Source: Lachnospiraceae bacterium (GTDB lineage: Bacteria; Bacillota; Clostridia; Lachnospirales; Lachnospiraceae). Taken from it: a stretch of 64,000 nucleotides of DNA. The number at the start of each line of letters is the position of its first letter. Within the stretch, counting starts at the first letter, position 1. The stretch covers positions 1 to 64,000 of the forward strand of contig JAUNDG010000013.1 of assembly GCA_030526195.1 (NCBI GenBank), given 5' to 3'. A model generated the notes under the pieces. It was not told where the DNA came from and searched no databases. It saw nothing but the letters and a program-made list of their open reading frames with translations. A program made the position numbers and the translations under genes. Below, piece after piece: positions 16,123-24,873 of this stretch.

Positions 16123-17055
16123 ATGCACAACACAATAATCAACACACGCAACATCGACCTGAGCGCCAGTCCTCTGCTTGGCGAGGGCCAGTGCAGTCAG
16201 GTGTTTGAGTATGGCGATGACTGCGTGGTCAAGCTCTTTTATGACAACCTGCCGCAGGAAGCCATCCGGCATGAATACAACACCATGCGGACCTGTTTTG
16301 AAAATGGCCTGGCGGCTGTCAACTGCTATGAACTGGTCAGCTACCAGGGACGGATCGGGATCCTGATGCAGAAGGTGAGCGGCATTTCCCTTGAGCAGGC
16401 GGTGCTGGAGCATCCGGAAAAACTGCCCTTTTTTGCCGAAAAAATGGCGCTCAATCTGGCATCCATTCATGCAAAGCACTCCTCAGGAGCCTCTATGCCG
16501 GCGGCCGATCGGTTTTATGCCGATTGCATTGATAAGTGTTTAAGCGGCCATTGGATCACAGAGGAAGAGCATCGTAAACTGCACGCATTGGTAGAAGCCA
16601 TTCCGACGCAAAATGGTATGATCCATGGAGATTATCATGTGCTTAATATGATGATCGAGCAGGATGAGATCAGGATGATCGATCTGGCGGATGTGCAGCT
16701 GGGGCATCCGATCTATGATCTTCTGATCGCCAACATCTATTTGCACTTTATGCCCCTCAATATGACGGATCTCTATCGTACACTGATTAAACTGGCACCG
16801 GAAGATTCCTGTCGGATGTGGGACATTTTCCTTAAGACCTATTTTCGGACCGATGATGAGGCGCGGCTTGACCGGATCAAAGAGCTACTGGATCAATATA
16901 GCCTGGTGAAAATTATGCTGGCCCCATTTTCCTTCAGCAATCTGCCTGAGGGACAGGCCGGAGAATTGGTGAATATGGCCAGAACCTCTTTGATGCCGGT
17001 GATCGACAGTATGATCGGCCGGATCCCGGATAGCATTCTGGCGCTGGAACTGTAG
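16123..17055 (+). CDS. APH-like phosphotransferase 1
   Basis: A 310-residue kinase-fold protein. The glycine loop is LGEGQCSQVFEY, the lysine strand is CVVKLFY, the catalytic loop is HGDYHVLNMM and the metal Asp lies in IDLADVQLGHP. This is the aminoglycoside phosphotransferase/choline kinase superfamily, in a branch common as uncharacterised paralogues in gut Firmicutes (TIGR02172-like, by recall). All catalytic residues are present. Substrates could be a small alcohol, a sugar or a hydroxyl on a peptide. ATG 16123 has AAAAAGGAG upstream. It is paired with a second such kinase at 19909 and separated from it by the GT2-GH3 fusion, so the three may act on one glycan or conjugate (inference). 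Confidence 0.8.
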   Translation: MHNTIINTRNIDLSASPLLGEGQCSQVFEYGDDCVVKLFYDNLPQEAIRHEYNTMRTCFENGLAAVNCYELVSYQGRIGILMQKVSGISLEQAVLEHPEKLPFFAEKMALNLASIHAKHSSGASMPAADRFYADCIDKCLSGHWITEEEHRKLHALVEAIPTQNGMIHGDYHVLNMMIEQDEIRMIDLADVQLGHPIYDLLIANIYLHFMPLNMTDLYRTLIKLAPEDSCRMWDIFLKTYFRTDDEARLDRIKELLDQYSLVKIMLAPFSFSNLPEGQAGELVNMARTSLMPVIDSMIGRIPDSILALEL

Positions 17056-17220
17056 AGCGTCCGCTTTGCAAAAATGCGGCGCCGAAGTGCGCAGAGCATT
17101 GACAAATGGGATGCTATACGTGGATGATAGTAATCGAAGAGTAAGGAGCGAAGCGGCCATCGGGCCCGCGGGTATGTCGGGCAGCGGTATTTGTGGAAAA
17201 TCAGATTGGAGAATAGATAG

Positions 17221-19782
17221 ATGGGTAAAGCCTATAAAGTCAGCGTGATCACCCCCTTCCATAACACGAGAATGGATCTGTTTAAAAGAACCTATGCCTC
17301 TATGCGTGAGCAGACCGTAGGTTTTGACAATATTGAGTGGATCATTGTGCTGCACAATTGCAATGATGAATCAAAGGCAAACGTGAGAGGCCTGCTGGGT
17401 CATTTCCCCAACGTGGTCATCAAAGAACTGGAAAATGAGGTTCATTCAGCCTCCGCTCCGCGCAACTTTGCTTTTCAGTTTGCGACGGCACCGTACCTCA
17501 TGTTCATTGATTCGGATGATACGTATTATCCGAATACCATTGAGGTCTGTTTGCAGAAAATGGCGCAGCATAAGCCCCAGATCGTCATTTTCAGAATGGC
17601 ATTTCTTAAAGAAAATGATTCTGTGCAGGAGATCCTGACAGACCGTGCCTTGTGGAATCCACTGGTGGAAGAGGTGGTGCTGGAGGGGAAAGACAAGTAC
17701 TGCGAGGAGCTGTATTCCACCATCCAGTTTTCGGGCAGCAACAAGATGTTCTCCCGGGACCTTATTGAGTCAAACGGCATCCGCTTCGATGAGAAGATCA
17801 ACATGGCCGAGGATGCCTATTTTGTCATGCAGTGTTATGAAAAAGCGGCGAAGATCGTGGTGCTGCCGCAGTTCGTCGGCCATTGTTATTTCCTCAACAG
17901 CCGGTCATCGGTCCAGAGTGCAGACAAACCGCGGGAGGCGATTCTGCAGTTTACCTACGGTTATAAGCTGATGTTTGATCTGATGATGAAATGCGGGGCC
18001 GATCCCAATCATTTCATTCTGACGATGCTGCAGGCTTCCCTTATGATGGCCTATGGGTCTTCATCATTTACGCTGGAAGACTGGCGCCAATTCCAGGACG
18101 ATATGCGTCCTTATGTGGAAAACCTGACACCGCCGCCGGTCAATAAGTTCTTCACGAAGGAAGAGGGGCAGCGGGTTTATGAGTTTGTCCGGAAGAATAT
18201 CCTGGAGCCCAAAACCGAGGCCAGTCTTCAGCGACACGACTATTTAAACGGCGAGGAAGTGCTGCTGAAGATCATTCTGGAAAACAAGAATACGGACTTC
18301 GGCCGTTTTTATGATTTTGAAAAAATTGATGGGATTGAGGCCTATCAGCACAGTGTGCCGCTTTATGAGCACGAGGCATTTGATAAGCTGATCCGGATTC
18401 AGACCACCGTCGGTGAAAAGAATGTGCTCACCGGCAACCGGATCAGTGCCTATGCCTATGACATCAATGAAAGTGATGAGGTGAAAACCGTTCCGGTATC
18501 AGAAGAGACCTGCCTGGATCTTGGTCGTGGTTTCACCAACACCATCGCCGATCAGGTGACATTCATGATGATGGAAGCCCTGCCGAAGGGCCGGTTGCTG
18601 AACGATTACACCTACAACGATTCCATGACCGGCATCATGGTTTACAACTCCTTAGGGAAGTATTCCCTGGGGGCTATGGATATCCCGGGAAAACTGACAT
18701 CACCCTTTGCCCTGATTTTCCCGAAGCAGCGTCTGGATGTGGAGTATCTCAATATTCTGTTTGCCCTACGCAGTCCCGATCTGACCCAGATCGTGGCCGG
18801 CAATACCTGGGTGGTCCTCAATTACTTTGAGCGCCTGTTTGCCCAGACAGAGGCCTTCTGTGACGCTATCGAAAATGGGGCTATCGAGCACACCGATGCG
18901 GACACAAAAGACTTTGCGGCTCAGCTACCCGCCTTGTGGATACCTGATAAGGCCCGGGCGGCCCTGATCCGTGAGGCCATCAAAACATTGCCAAAGCCGG
19001 AAGCCATCAAGGCCATCTGGCCGAAGCTTGGCCGGATCATGGCCAGAGACGGCGGCTGTTACGCCCTTTATGCGGAACAGCTGAAGGCTTATGTGGGGGA
19101 TCTGCCGGTGGTGCCCGGCGCACTGATGACACCCTTTGGCGTGATCGCGAAGCCCGTGGCCGGGGAGCCTGGCTATCAGCTGGATCTGCAGAAGGCCTTC
19201 TATGAGTTCCTGCCGGTGGAACAGACGGAGGAAGAGGTGCCGGTCCTGTTGTCGGATCTTGTCTGCGGCCGGATCTATGAGCTGGTCATCACCAATCAGG
19301 CCGGCGTTTATCGTCTGCGGACTTATATGTGCATCAAACCGGTGAAAATGCTGCCGGATACCTTATACTTTGTTGAATGTGAAAGACCGGTTTGTCATGA
19401 GGGCCGTGTCCTTTGCACGGATGATGACATCTACGGTGTGCTGAAGGAACACCTGGGGCAGGCCCTGTATGATTACAGCTTCCATTTCAGACCGGAGGAC
19501 AAAAAACTGTCCATTTTTGTGGAGCTTGACGCACCTGTCGATCAGAATGCCGGCTATGGTTCGGCCTATGAGGCAAAGGGCAAGGCCATCGAGCAGGCCC
19601 TGATGGCAAAAGCCGGGCTTGACCATTGCCGGGTACACTTCATCGACAAAGAATCCCGCCTGATGCTGCGGGATATCAGACGGTTTGAATATGACCTGCC
19701 GGCCGATTGCGTGCCCCCGGTCAGACATCTGACCGATCGGAAGGTTGTGGCCTGCATGGAAGCCTGGCATAAATTTAAATAA
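17221..19782 (+). CDS. GT2 glycosyltransferase fused to a degenerate GH3-like domain
   Basis: An 853-residue two-domain protein. Residues about 5-230 are a GT2 (GT-A) glycosyltransferase: KVSVITPFHNT, MFIDSDDTYYPN near residue 97 as metal-binding acidic motif, and NMAEDAYFVMQ. Residues about 330-853 match the GH3 acyl-acid amido synthetase fold: ILENKNTDFGRFYDFEKI, HSVPLYEHEAF, then LVCGRIYELVITNQAGVYRL. The GH3 ATP motif TSGTTG-x-x-K is absent (YAYDINESDEVKTVP stands there) and the late YR-x-x-GD aspartate is missing, so adenylation is doubtful. ATG 17221 directly follows AGATAG with a weak GGAGAA. It lies between two phosphotransferases. The GH3 part could be a binding scaffold or have a changed cofactor. 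Confidence 0.8.
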   Translation: MGKAYKVSVITPFHNTRMDLFKRTYASMREQTVGFDNIEWIIVLHNCNDESKANVRGLLGHFPNVVIKELENEVHSASAPRNFAFQFATAPYLMFIDSDDTYYPNTIEVCLQKMAQHKPQIVIFRMAFLKENDSVQEILTDRALWNPLVEEVVLEGKDKYCEELYSTIQFSGSNKMFSRDLIESNGIRFDEKINMAEDAYFVMQCYEKAAKIVVLPQFVGHCYFLNSRSSVQSADKPREAILQFTYGYKLMFDLMMKCGADPNHFILTMLQASLMMAYGSSSFTLEDWRQFQDDMRPYVENLTPPPVNKFFTKEEGQRVYEFVRKNILEPKTEASLQRHDYLNGEEVLLKIILENKNTDFGRFYDFEKIDGIEAYQHSVPLYEHEAFDKLIRIQTTVGEKNVLTGNRISAYAYDINESDEVKTVPVSEETCLDLGRGFTNTIADQVTFMMMEALPKGRLLNDYTYNDSMTGIMVYNSLGKYSLGAMDIPGKLTSPFALIFPKQRLDVEYLNILFALRSPDLTQIVAGNTWVVLNYFERLFAQTEAFCDAIENGAIEHTDADTKDFAAQLPALWIPDKARAALIREAIKTLPKPEAIKAIWPKLGRIMARDGGCYALYAEQLKAYVGDLPVVPGALMTPFGVIAKPVAGEPGYQLDLQKAFYEFLPVEQTEEEVPVLLSDLVCGRIYELVITNQAGVYRLRTYMCIKPVKMLPDTLYFVECERPVCHEGRVLCTDDDIYGVLKEHLGQALYDYSFHFRPEDKKLSIFVELDAPVDQNAGYGSAYEAKGKAIEQALMAKAGLDHCRVHFIDKESRLMLRDIRRFEYDLPADCVPPVRHLTDRKVVACMEAWHKFK

Positions 19783-19908
19783 CTGATTCTGACGGAAATC
19801 AGAGAGACCGGCCATGGCCCTCGGGATATGGCCGGGATCCGGCTTCCTCGGGCGCGCGGCGTGTTGGGATAACGAGGCGATTCAGGTGAGATGGGAGATA
19901 GATGAGAT

Positions 19909-20922
19909 ATGACAGACAGGGAAGACACACAGGCTATGAGGAATGACGGTCCCGTCATCGACTGCGCCGGGCTTCAGATGATCGGCCGGGGCGTGACGGC
20001 GGTGACCTATCGGCTGGATGACACAAAAGTGCTGAAGGCCTATAAAAAGGGGATCACGAAAGAGCAAATCGCAGCCGAGAGAGCCATTTCCGAAAAAATG
20101 TGCCGTTACGGGGTCAAAACGCCGGTGTGTTATGATACTGTCCGGACGCCGGAAGGCTTCGGCAATGTGTATCAGTATCTCCACGGCAATATTTTGACGG
20201 CGCCGCTTCTGAAGGCGGATGACGTGAGTCTGCCGATGTGGATGGCTAAATATGCCACGCTGGCAAAATCCGTCAACGGGGTGTGCGCCGGGGACGATAT
20301 GCCGGCGATCCTTGATCAGTATGAGGAGCATCTTAAGTTAACGGAAGAATTGCTGACGCCGGAGGTGGTGCGTTTCATCCGTGAGACCTTCGCGGCGGTT
20401 CCGGCGGCGGAGAATCTGCTGCATGGGGATCTGTCCACCGGCAATATCATGATCGACGGGGATGAGCTGTATCTCATCGATCTGGCCACTATGGCGAAGG
20501 GGCATCCTGTGTTTGAACTGACGGTGCCCTATATGGTGACCCTGATGTGGTCCCGGTTTGCCCGGATCGCGGCGGAGATGACGCAGGAAGAGCGGGCGGA
20601 GAATCCGGATTGGTTTGCGTATGTCGATCGGTATACGGCCAAAGCCCTTCCCGGGGAAATGGGGCTCCCGGCCTGGCGTCAGTTTGTGAAGGCCTACTTT
20701 GGGCTGGCGACGGCGGAGGATCCGTTTATCACACAGGTGACGGAAATGGTGCATGTTATCGCCATGTGCAAATATTGCCTGTGCGGGTCATTTAAGGCCA
20801 TTTACGCGGAGGCTTTGGTGAAAAAAATGGCGGCCTTTTACAGCGAGGAGCTGATGAAGTGCCCGTCACCGAGGATGGAAGTATTGAAAGATGATAGATG
20901 GAATATTCAAGAAAACAAGTAA
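19909..20922 (+). CDS. APH-like phosphotransferase 2
   Basis: A 337-residue kinase-fold paralogue of the protein at 16123. It has IGRGVTAVTYRLDD as glycine loop, KVLKAYK as lysine strand, HGDLSTGNIMI as catalytic loop and LIDLATMAKGHP as metal-binding loop. The catalytic His of the first kinase's HGDYH position is replaced (HGDLS), as in many family members. RBS GAGATAG upstream is weak. The 3' end overlaps the MATE gene by 32 bases, so the two are translationally coupled, suggesting that the phosphorylated product is exported or that the kinase protects the cell. The substrate is unknown. Confidence 0.8.
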   Translation: MTDREDTQAMRNDGPVIDCAGLQMIGRGVTAVTYRLDDTKVLKAYKKGITKEQIAAERAISEKMCRYGVKTPVCYDTVRTPEGFGNVYQYLHGNILTAPLLKADDVSLPMWMAKYATLAKSVNGVCAGDDMPAILDQYEEHLKLTEELLTPEVVRFIRETFAAVPAAENLLHGDLSTGNIMIDGDELYLIDLATMAKGHPVFELTVPYMVTLMWSRFARIAAEMTQEERAENPDWFAYVDRYTAKALPGEMGLPAWRQFVKAYFGLATAEDPFITQVTEMVHVIAMCKYCLCGSFKAIYAEALVKKMAAFYSEELMKCPSPRMEVLKDDRWNIQENK

Positions 20923-22639
20923 CGTGCAGATCGTGGTCAGCATGACGGCCTCTATTTCGATGATCATTGACAATGTCTTTATCAGCCGGTTTATGGGCCT
21001 TAATGCGGTGGCGGCAGCAGGGCTTATCACCCCGGTGCTGATGATCATTCTGGCTTTCAGCGGTGTGCTGAGTGCCGGCGGTCAGCTGGTCATCGGTGAG
21101 AAAATGGGTCGCGGCGACAAATCCGGGGCCATCGGCTCCGTCTCCCTGTGTGTGGTGCTCATCGGCTTGAGCGCGCTTATCATCATGGTGGGGAGCTACC
21201 TGTTTACCGATCAGATCTGTGATTTTCTCGGCGCGCAGCCCGGTTCTGAACTGCTCGAAGATGCGGGTCAGTATCTGCGGGGCTACGTCATCGGGGCGCC
21301 GGGGATCATCGGGATGCTCAGCATGATCCCCATCATGAACATCGACGGGGATAAGAAGCGCAGCTTTGTCTGTGCCTGGACGGTCACCATCACCGATATC
21401 CTGCTGGATATCCTGGCGGTCCTGGTTTTCCCGAAGAGCCTGTTTGCCATTGCCCTGGCGTCGGGCATCAGCTACCTTGTGGCGCTGGTTGTGATGGGCG
21501 GTCATTTTTTCAGAAAAGATGACAAGTATGTCTTAAAGATCCGCCTGAAGGCTATTCCCTGGGGAGAAACAACGGCAATCTTTTTAAGGGGGTTCCCGGC
21601 AGCGCTGCAGAAGCTCCTGCGAACAGCGCTCAGCTTTACGGTCAATCAGATCCTGCTGGCGGTCGGCGGGGCCATCGCCCTGGCGTCATTCTCCATTGTG
21701 TCCAACATCGGCAACCTGCTGAACTCCGTGGGCCAGGGCTTAAGTGCGGCCACACTGACCATTTCCGGTGTGCTTTACGGTGAAAAGATCCGCAAGAACC
21801 TGTCGGATCTGTATAAAGCCTTCATCAAGTACTCGGTGGTGTGGAACCTGATCATGGTGGCCCTCACCTTTGTCGGAGCTGACCTGCTGGTGAGCATCTT
21901 TATGTCGGCGAAAAAGGTGGATGTGCCGGCTGTGGTCTGGGGTCTGCGCATTTTCTCCCTGGATTTTGTGTTCTACTCGATATGCATTTGCGCCAAGAGC
22001 TACTATCAGGGTGTAAAACGCATGGCGGTGAATTATATCATCACCGTTGTGGAAGGGTTCTGCTGTATTGCCCTGTTTACGTGGATATTCGGTATGTTAT
22101 TCGGATTCTACGGCGTGTGTCTGGGCTACGGCATCGGCGATGCGGTGAGCCTTTTGAGCATTGTCGCCGGTGTGTGGATCACCAACAAACGATTCCCCAA
22201 AACAGCCGACGACTATCTGCTGCTTGAGGAAGGGCAGGTGCTGCCGGATAACCGGGTCTTCACAGCACAGGTGCCGGATCAGGCGGCTGCGGCAAGTGTC
22301 TCTGAGCAGGCGGCGGCCTTCGTGGCGGCTCATTGCCCCTTAACGGATCGGGAGCAGCTGGCCCGGCAGACAGCGGTCCTCATTGAGGATTTGTCAAAAG
22401 ATCTGCTGGAAAAGGGCTTCCCCCTGGTCAAAAAAGCGGCCATGGAGGTGACAGTGCTGTGCGAAGATGAGGCGCTCACCCTTCTCATCAACGACAACTG
22501 CACCGGCTTTTCTGTAGCAGAGTCTGTCTACGGGGCCTCGGATGATGGCCACAGCGGCACGATGGATGCGGCTCTCGTCAACAAAATGGAGCATTACCGG
22601 GTTCTCGGTATCAACAAAACAAAAATTATGATGGCCTGA
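20891..22639 (+). CDS. MATE-family exporter with C-terminal GHKL-like domain
   Basis: A 582-residue protein. Residues 1-450 are a twelve-helix MATE transporter: starts VQIVVSMTASISMIIDNVFISRFMG-type helix 1, with MIPIMNIDGDKK between halves and GVKRMAVNYIITVVEG late. About 120 extra C-terminal residues (DREQLARQTAVLIEDLSKD, then NDNCTGFSV) look like a degenerate histidine-kinase-type ATPase fold: NDNCTGF resembles the G1-box DNG-x-G. MATE proteins export drugs or metabolites using Na+ or H+. The start ATG overlaps the upstream kinase gene. As last gene of the first half of the locus it may export product or provide immunity. MATE proteins with such tails occur in Clostridia; the tail's role is unknown. 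Confidence 0.85.
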   Translation: MIDGIFKKTSNVQIVVSMTASISMIIDNVFISRFMGLNAVAAAGLITPVLMIILAFSGVLSAGGQLVIGEKMGRGDKSGAIGSVSLCVVLIGLSALIIMVGSYLFTDQICDFLGAQPGSELLEDAGQYLRGYVIGAPGIIGMLSMIPIMNIDGDKKRSFVCAWTVTITDILLDILAVLVFPKSLFAIALASGISYLVALVVMGGHFFRKDDKYVLKIRLKAIPWGETTAIFLRGFPAALQKLLRTALSFTVNQILLAVGGAIALASFSIVSNIGNLLNSVGQGLSAATLTISGVLYGEKIRKNLSDLYKAFIKYSVVWNLIMVALTFVGADLLVSIFMSAKKVDVPAVVWGLRIFSLDFVFYSICICAKSYYQGVKRMAVNYIITVVEGFCCIALFTWIFGMLFGFYGVCLGYGIGDAVSLLSIVAGVWITNKRFPKTADDYLLLEEGQVLPDNRVFTAQVPDQAAAASVSEQAAAFVAAHCPLTDREQLARQTAVLIEDLSKDLLEKGFPLVKKAAMEVTVLCEDEALTLLINDNCTGFSVAESVYGASDDGHSGTMDAALVNKMEHYRVLGINKTKIMMA

Positions 22640-22696
22640 CACCCCATGGTTTTGGCCTCTACTTAAGGTTCAGAATAGACATATTCCACAAGAAAA

Positions 22697-22731
22697 AAAT
22701 GGCAGATGATCTGAGGGGTCATCTGCCATTT
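22697..22731. terminator. Bidirectional intrinsic terminator
   Basis: AAATGGCAGATGA and TCATCTGCCATTT form a perfect stem with A- and T-runs on either side, between the convergent MATE and GNAT genes. Confidence 0.9.
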
Positions 22732-22749
22732 CTTTGTAAGAGCCTGTAT

Positions 22750-23301
22750 TTATCGCAGGTCTTCTGTTTTTGAGATTTTTTTGTTGTAGCCAAAGAACAT
22801 CGACCGCAGGACTTTGACATAGGAGTCGATATCAAAATGCTCGCTGTCGGAGGACAGGATGGAGAGCAGGGTGTTTCTGTCGATGAAGGCATAGCCTGTA
22901 TCGGTGATGCCGTTTTTGGCGTAGAAAGCGACACGTTTTTCGCGCTGAACCGCATTGGGAGCGGCGGGATCCAGGGCCTCCACATTTAAGTAAATGGTCT
23001 TGTGGGTCTCTTCTTTGAGCCAGCTGAGGATCTTGCTGCCGTAGCCCTTGGAACGGATCTGACTGTTCACAGCAAAGAATAACACGAAAACATGGGTTTC
23101 ATTTTCGCCGGTGTAGATAAAACCGCAGAACTGATCATCGTCATAAAGGGCTCTGAACTGAACCCCTTTCCGGATGGCCGCTGTCATTTTCAGTAAGAAA
23201 TAGGGAATCTGTTCATTGGCCGGGAAATCGGTTTTGAGCATACGACGGACGGTGTCGTATTCCGGCAGGCTCTTGCATACTTTTTTTGCTGTAATCGCCA
23301 T
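22750..23301 (-). CDS. GNAT-family N-acetyltransferase
   Basis: A 183-residue acetyltransferase. The acetyl-CoA pyrophosphate loop is seen in NSQIRSKGYGSKILSWL (Q/R-x-x-G-x-G), preceded by THVFVLFFAVN. The protein carries about 40 extra residues after the fold. It is the only gene on the minus strand inside the RiPP locus and has its own promoter, so it is probably not part of the pathway. ATG 23301 has AAAGG upstream; a TTG at 23337 is in frame but has no RBS. Confidence 0.85.
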   Translation of the reverse strand: MAITAKKVCKSLPEYDTVRRMLKTDFPANEQIPYFLLKMTAAIRKGVQFRALYDDDQFCGFIYTGENETHVFVLFFAVNSQIRSKGYGSKILSWLKEETHKTIYLNVEALDPAAPNAVQREKRVAFYAKNGITDTGYAFIDRNTLLSILSSDSEHFDIDSYVKVLRSMFFGYNKKISKTEDLR

Positions 23302-23345
23302 GGGATAGTGCCTTTCACGTATTTTTTGATTTGTCAATTTCGCAT

Positions 23346-23374
23346 ATTATAGGACAATAACCCGGAAATGTAAA
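23346..23374 (-). promoter_or_regulatory. Promoter of the GNAT gene
   Basis: On the minus strand TTTACA (23374-23369), a 17-base spacer and TATAAT (23351-23346) closely match the sigma-A consensus. Confidence 0.8.
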
Positions 23375-23573
23375 GAGCCACACCTTCAGAGCAGAAAGCG
23401 GAAAGGGTGTGGATGAGGCATGAAAGGAAGGGCATTCGTGATGCGATGGGAGGTGAAAGGCGATGACAGGGGAAGAGATGGGGATTGTCAGCGGACAGGG
23501 TTTTCATTTATAGTAATAGCATTAACGCAGTAGGTAAAAACGGATTACCCGTGTAAAGGAGTCATAGATACAA

Positions 23574-24536
23574 ATGAAACAATGGTCAAAATTTTTTCAG
23601 AACGAAGAATTCCTTGAAAAAACCCGCATGTTCATCCTGAATGAGGATATGCGGGATTATGTCATAGACAAAAACGGATTAAAACCGGGGCTGAAGGTCC
23701 TGGATGTGGGCTGCGGTTCGGGGGAATACACCTGGTATCTGATGAAGGGCACACATGATGTGGACTTCACCGGTCTTGATTACGATGAGGATTTCGTCAA
23801 GGCGGCCCAGGCCCGGATCCCGGAGGAAAAGAACGGCTGCAGCTTCCGCTTTGTGCAGGGCGATGCCAAGGCCATGCCATTTCCGGATGAGAGCTTTGAT
23901 ATCGTGGTGTCACACACCTTCTTCAATTCCATGCCGGCCTACAAGGAGGCCATGAAGGAAATGATCCGTGTCTGCAAAACCGGCGGTATGGTGTCCTCCA
24001 TTTCTTCTACCGATCTGCAGACGCTCCCGCATTTTACAGGGCTTTATCCGCAGGATGCGGATTACTGGAAGAAACCTTATGATGAGCTGCTGAATAAGGT
24101 GTACAAGATGTATGAGACCGTGGCCCCCTTTGCAGATTATGTGCAGGGTATCCCCACGGATCTGATCCCGGCCTTTTTTGCCCGGAACCATCTGGCTGAA
24201 GTGTCGGCCTATCCCATCGGCTGCTTCTTTTCACTGAGCAATCATGCTTTTCCGAAGGAAAAAAAGAAACGTTATATTGAACTTGACTATATCGCAGAGA
24301 AGAAGCGCCTGACCTGTGTGTATGAGCAGGAGGAGGCGAAGGCCTGTATGACGGAAGAGGAAGTGGCTCAGTTCCTTGATGTTCTGGAGCAGCGCCGGGA
24401 TTATCTGCTGGCCAATATCGATGAAAACCGGATCTGGGAATGGCAGAGCGGCACCAGCCTCCTGGTGACAGGTCGTAAGCAGTCTGAAAATGATCTGTTG
24501 CTGAACGGCCTGTTTGCGTTTTTGAACGGTCGGTAA
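23574..24536 (+). CDS. Class I SAM-dependent methyltransferase
   Basis: A 320-residue methyltransferase. Motif I is VLDVGCGSGEYTWYL (about residues 43-57), the acidic residue after strand 2 is in TGLDYDED, and post-motif I is FRFVQGDAKAMPFPDESFD, all as in UbiE/Coq5-like small-molecule methyltransferases. The C-terminal 100 residues are helical. AAGGAG precedes ATG 23574 by 13 bases. It opens the second half of the RiPP locus, so it may N- or O-methylate the peptide, as the N-methyltransferase does in polytheonamide pathways (inference). A cytosolic small-molecule role is the alternative. Confidence 0.8.
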   Translation: MKQWSKFFQNEEFLEKTRMFILNEDMRDYVIDKNGLKPGLKVLDVGCGSGEYTWYLMKGTHDVDFTGLDYDEDFVKAAQARIPEEKNGCSFRFVQGDAKAMPFPDESFDIVVSHTFFNSMPAYKEAMKEMIRVCKTGGMVSSISSTDLQTLPHFTGLYPQDADYWKKPYDELLNKVYKMYETVAPFADYVQGIPTDLIPAFFARNHLAEVSAYPIGCFFSLSNHAFPKEKKKRYIELDYIAEKKRLTCVYEQEEAKACMTEEEVAQFLDVLEQRRDYLLANIDENRIWEWQSGTSLLVTGRKQSENDLLLNGLFAFLNGR

Positions 24537-24873
24537 TTATGTTTGGCATGATCGGACCGGCATGAGACACAGAGCAACCGTATCTTATGCAGACTTCGCC
24601 AACGATGATACTGGTATAATAGTTCCGATAGCGGAACTATAAAATTGTTGATATTACAGCATTTTTGAGAAGAGGACCGAAATTGGTATGAGTTTCTTCC
24701 TATTATAATAGGGATTTATTTTGGTCATCAAAATGTCGACCGTTTTTGGAGACAAAAGGGTGTATCGTTATTTACGACCGGACCTGGTTCCGCCATTATA
24801 GAAAAGAATGCGGCTGCACGTGGCCGCCGGATAAGAAGAACACGTGCCTTTCTATGAACAGGAGAATTTTGTC
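24537..24873 (+). promoter_or_regulatory. Regulatory gap with -10 box and perfect palindrome
   Basis: This 337-base gap precedes radical SAM 2. TATAAT lies at 24615-24620 and overlaps a perfect inverted repeat, ATAGTTCCG at 24619-24627 and CGGAACTAT at 24632-24640 with ATAG between, well placed for a repressor. A second TATAAT is near 24705. No clear -35 box, open frame or known riboswitch is seen. Confidence 0.5.

Noticed and set aside
17099..17120. TTGACA upstream of the GT2-GH3 gene as a promoter
   Set aside because: No -10 box at 16-18 bases; TATACG lies only ten bases after it.
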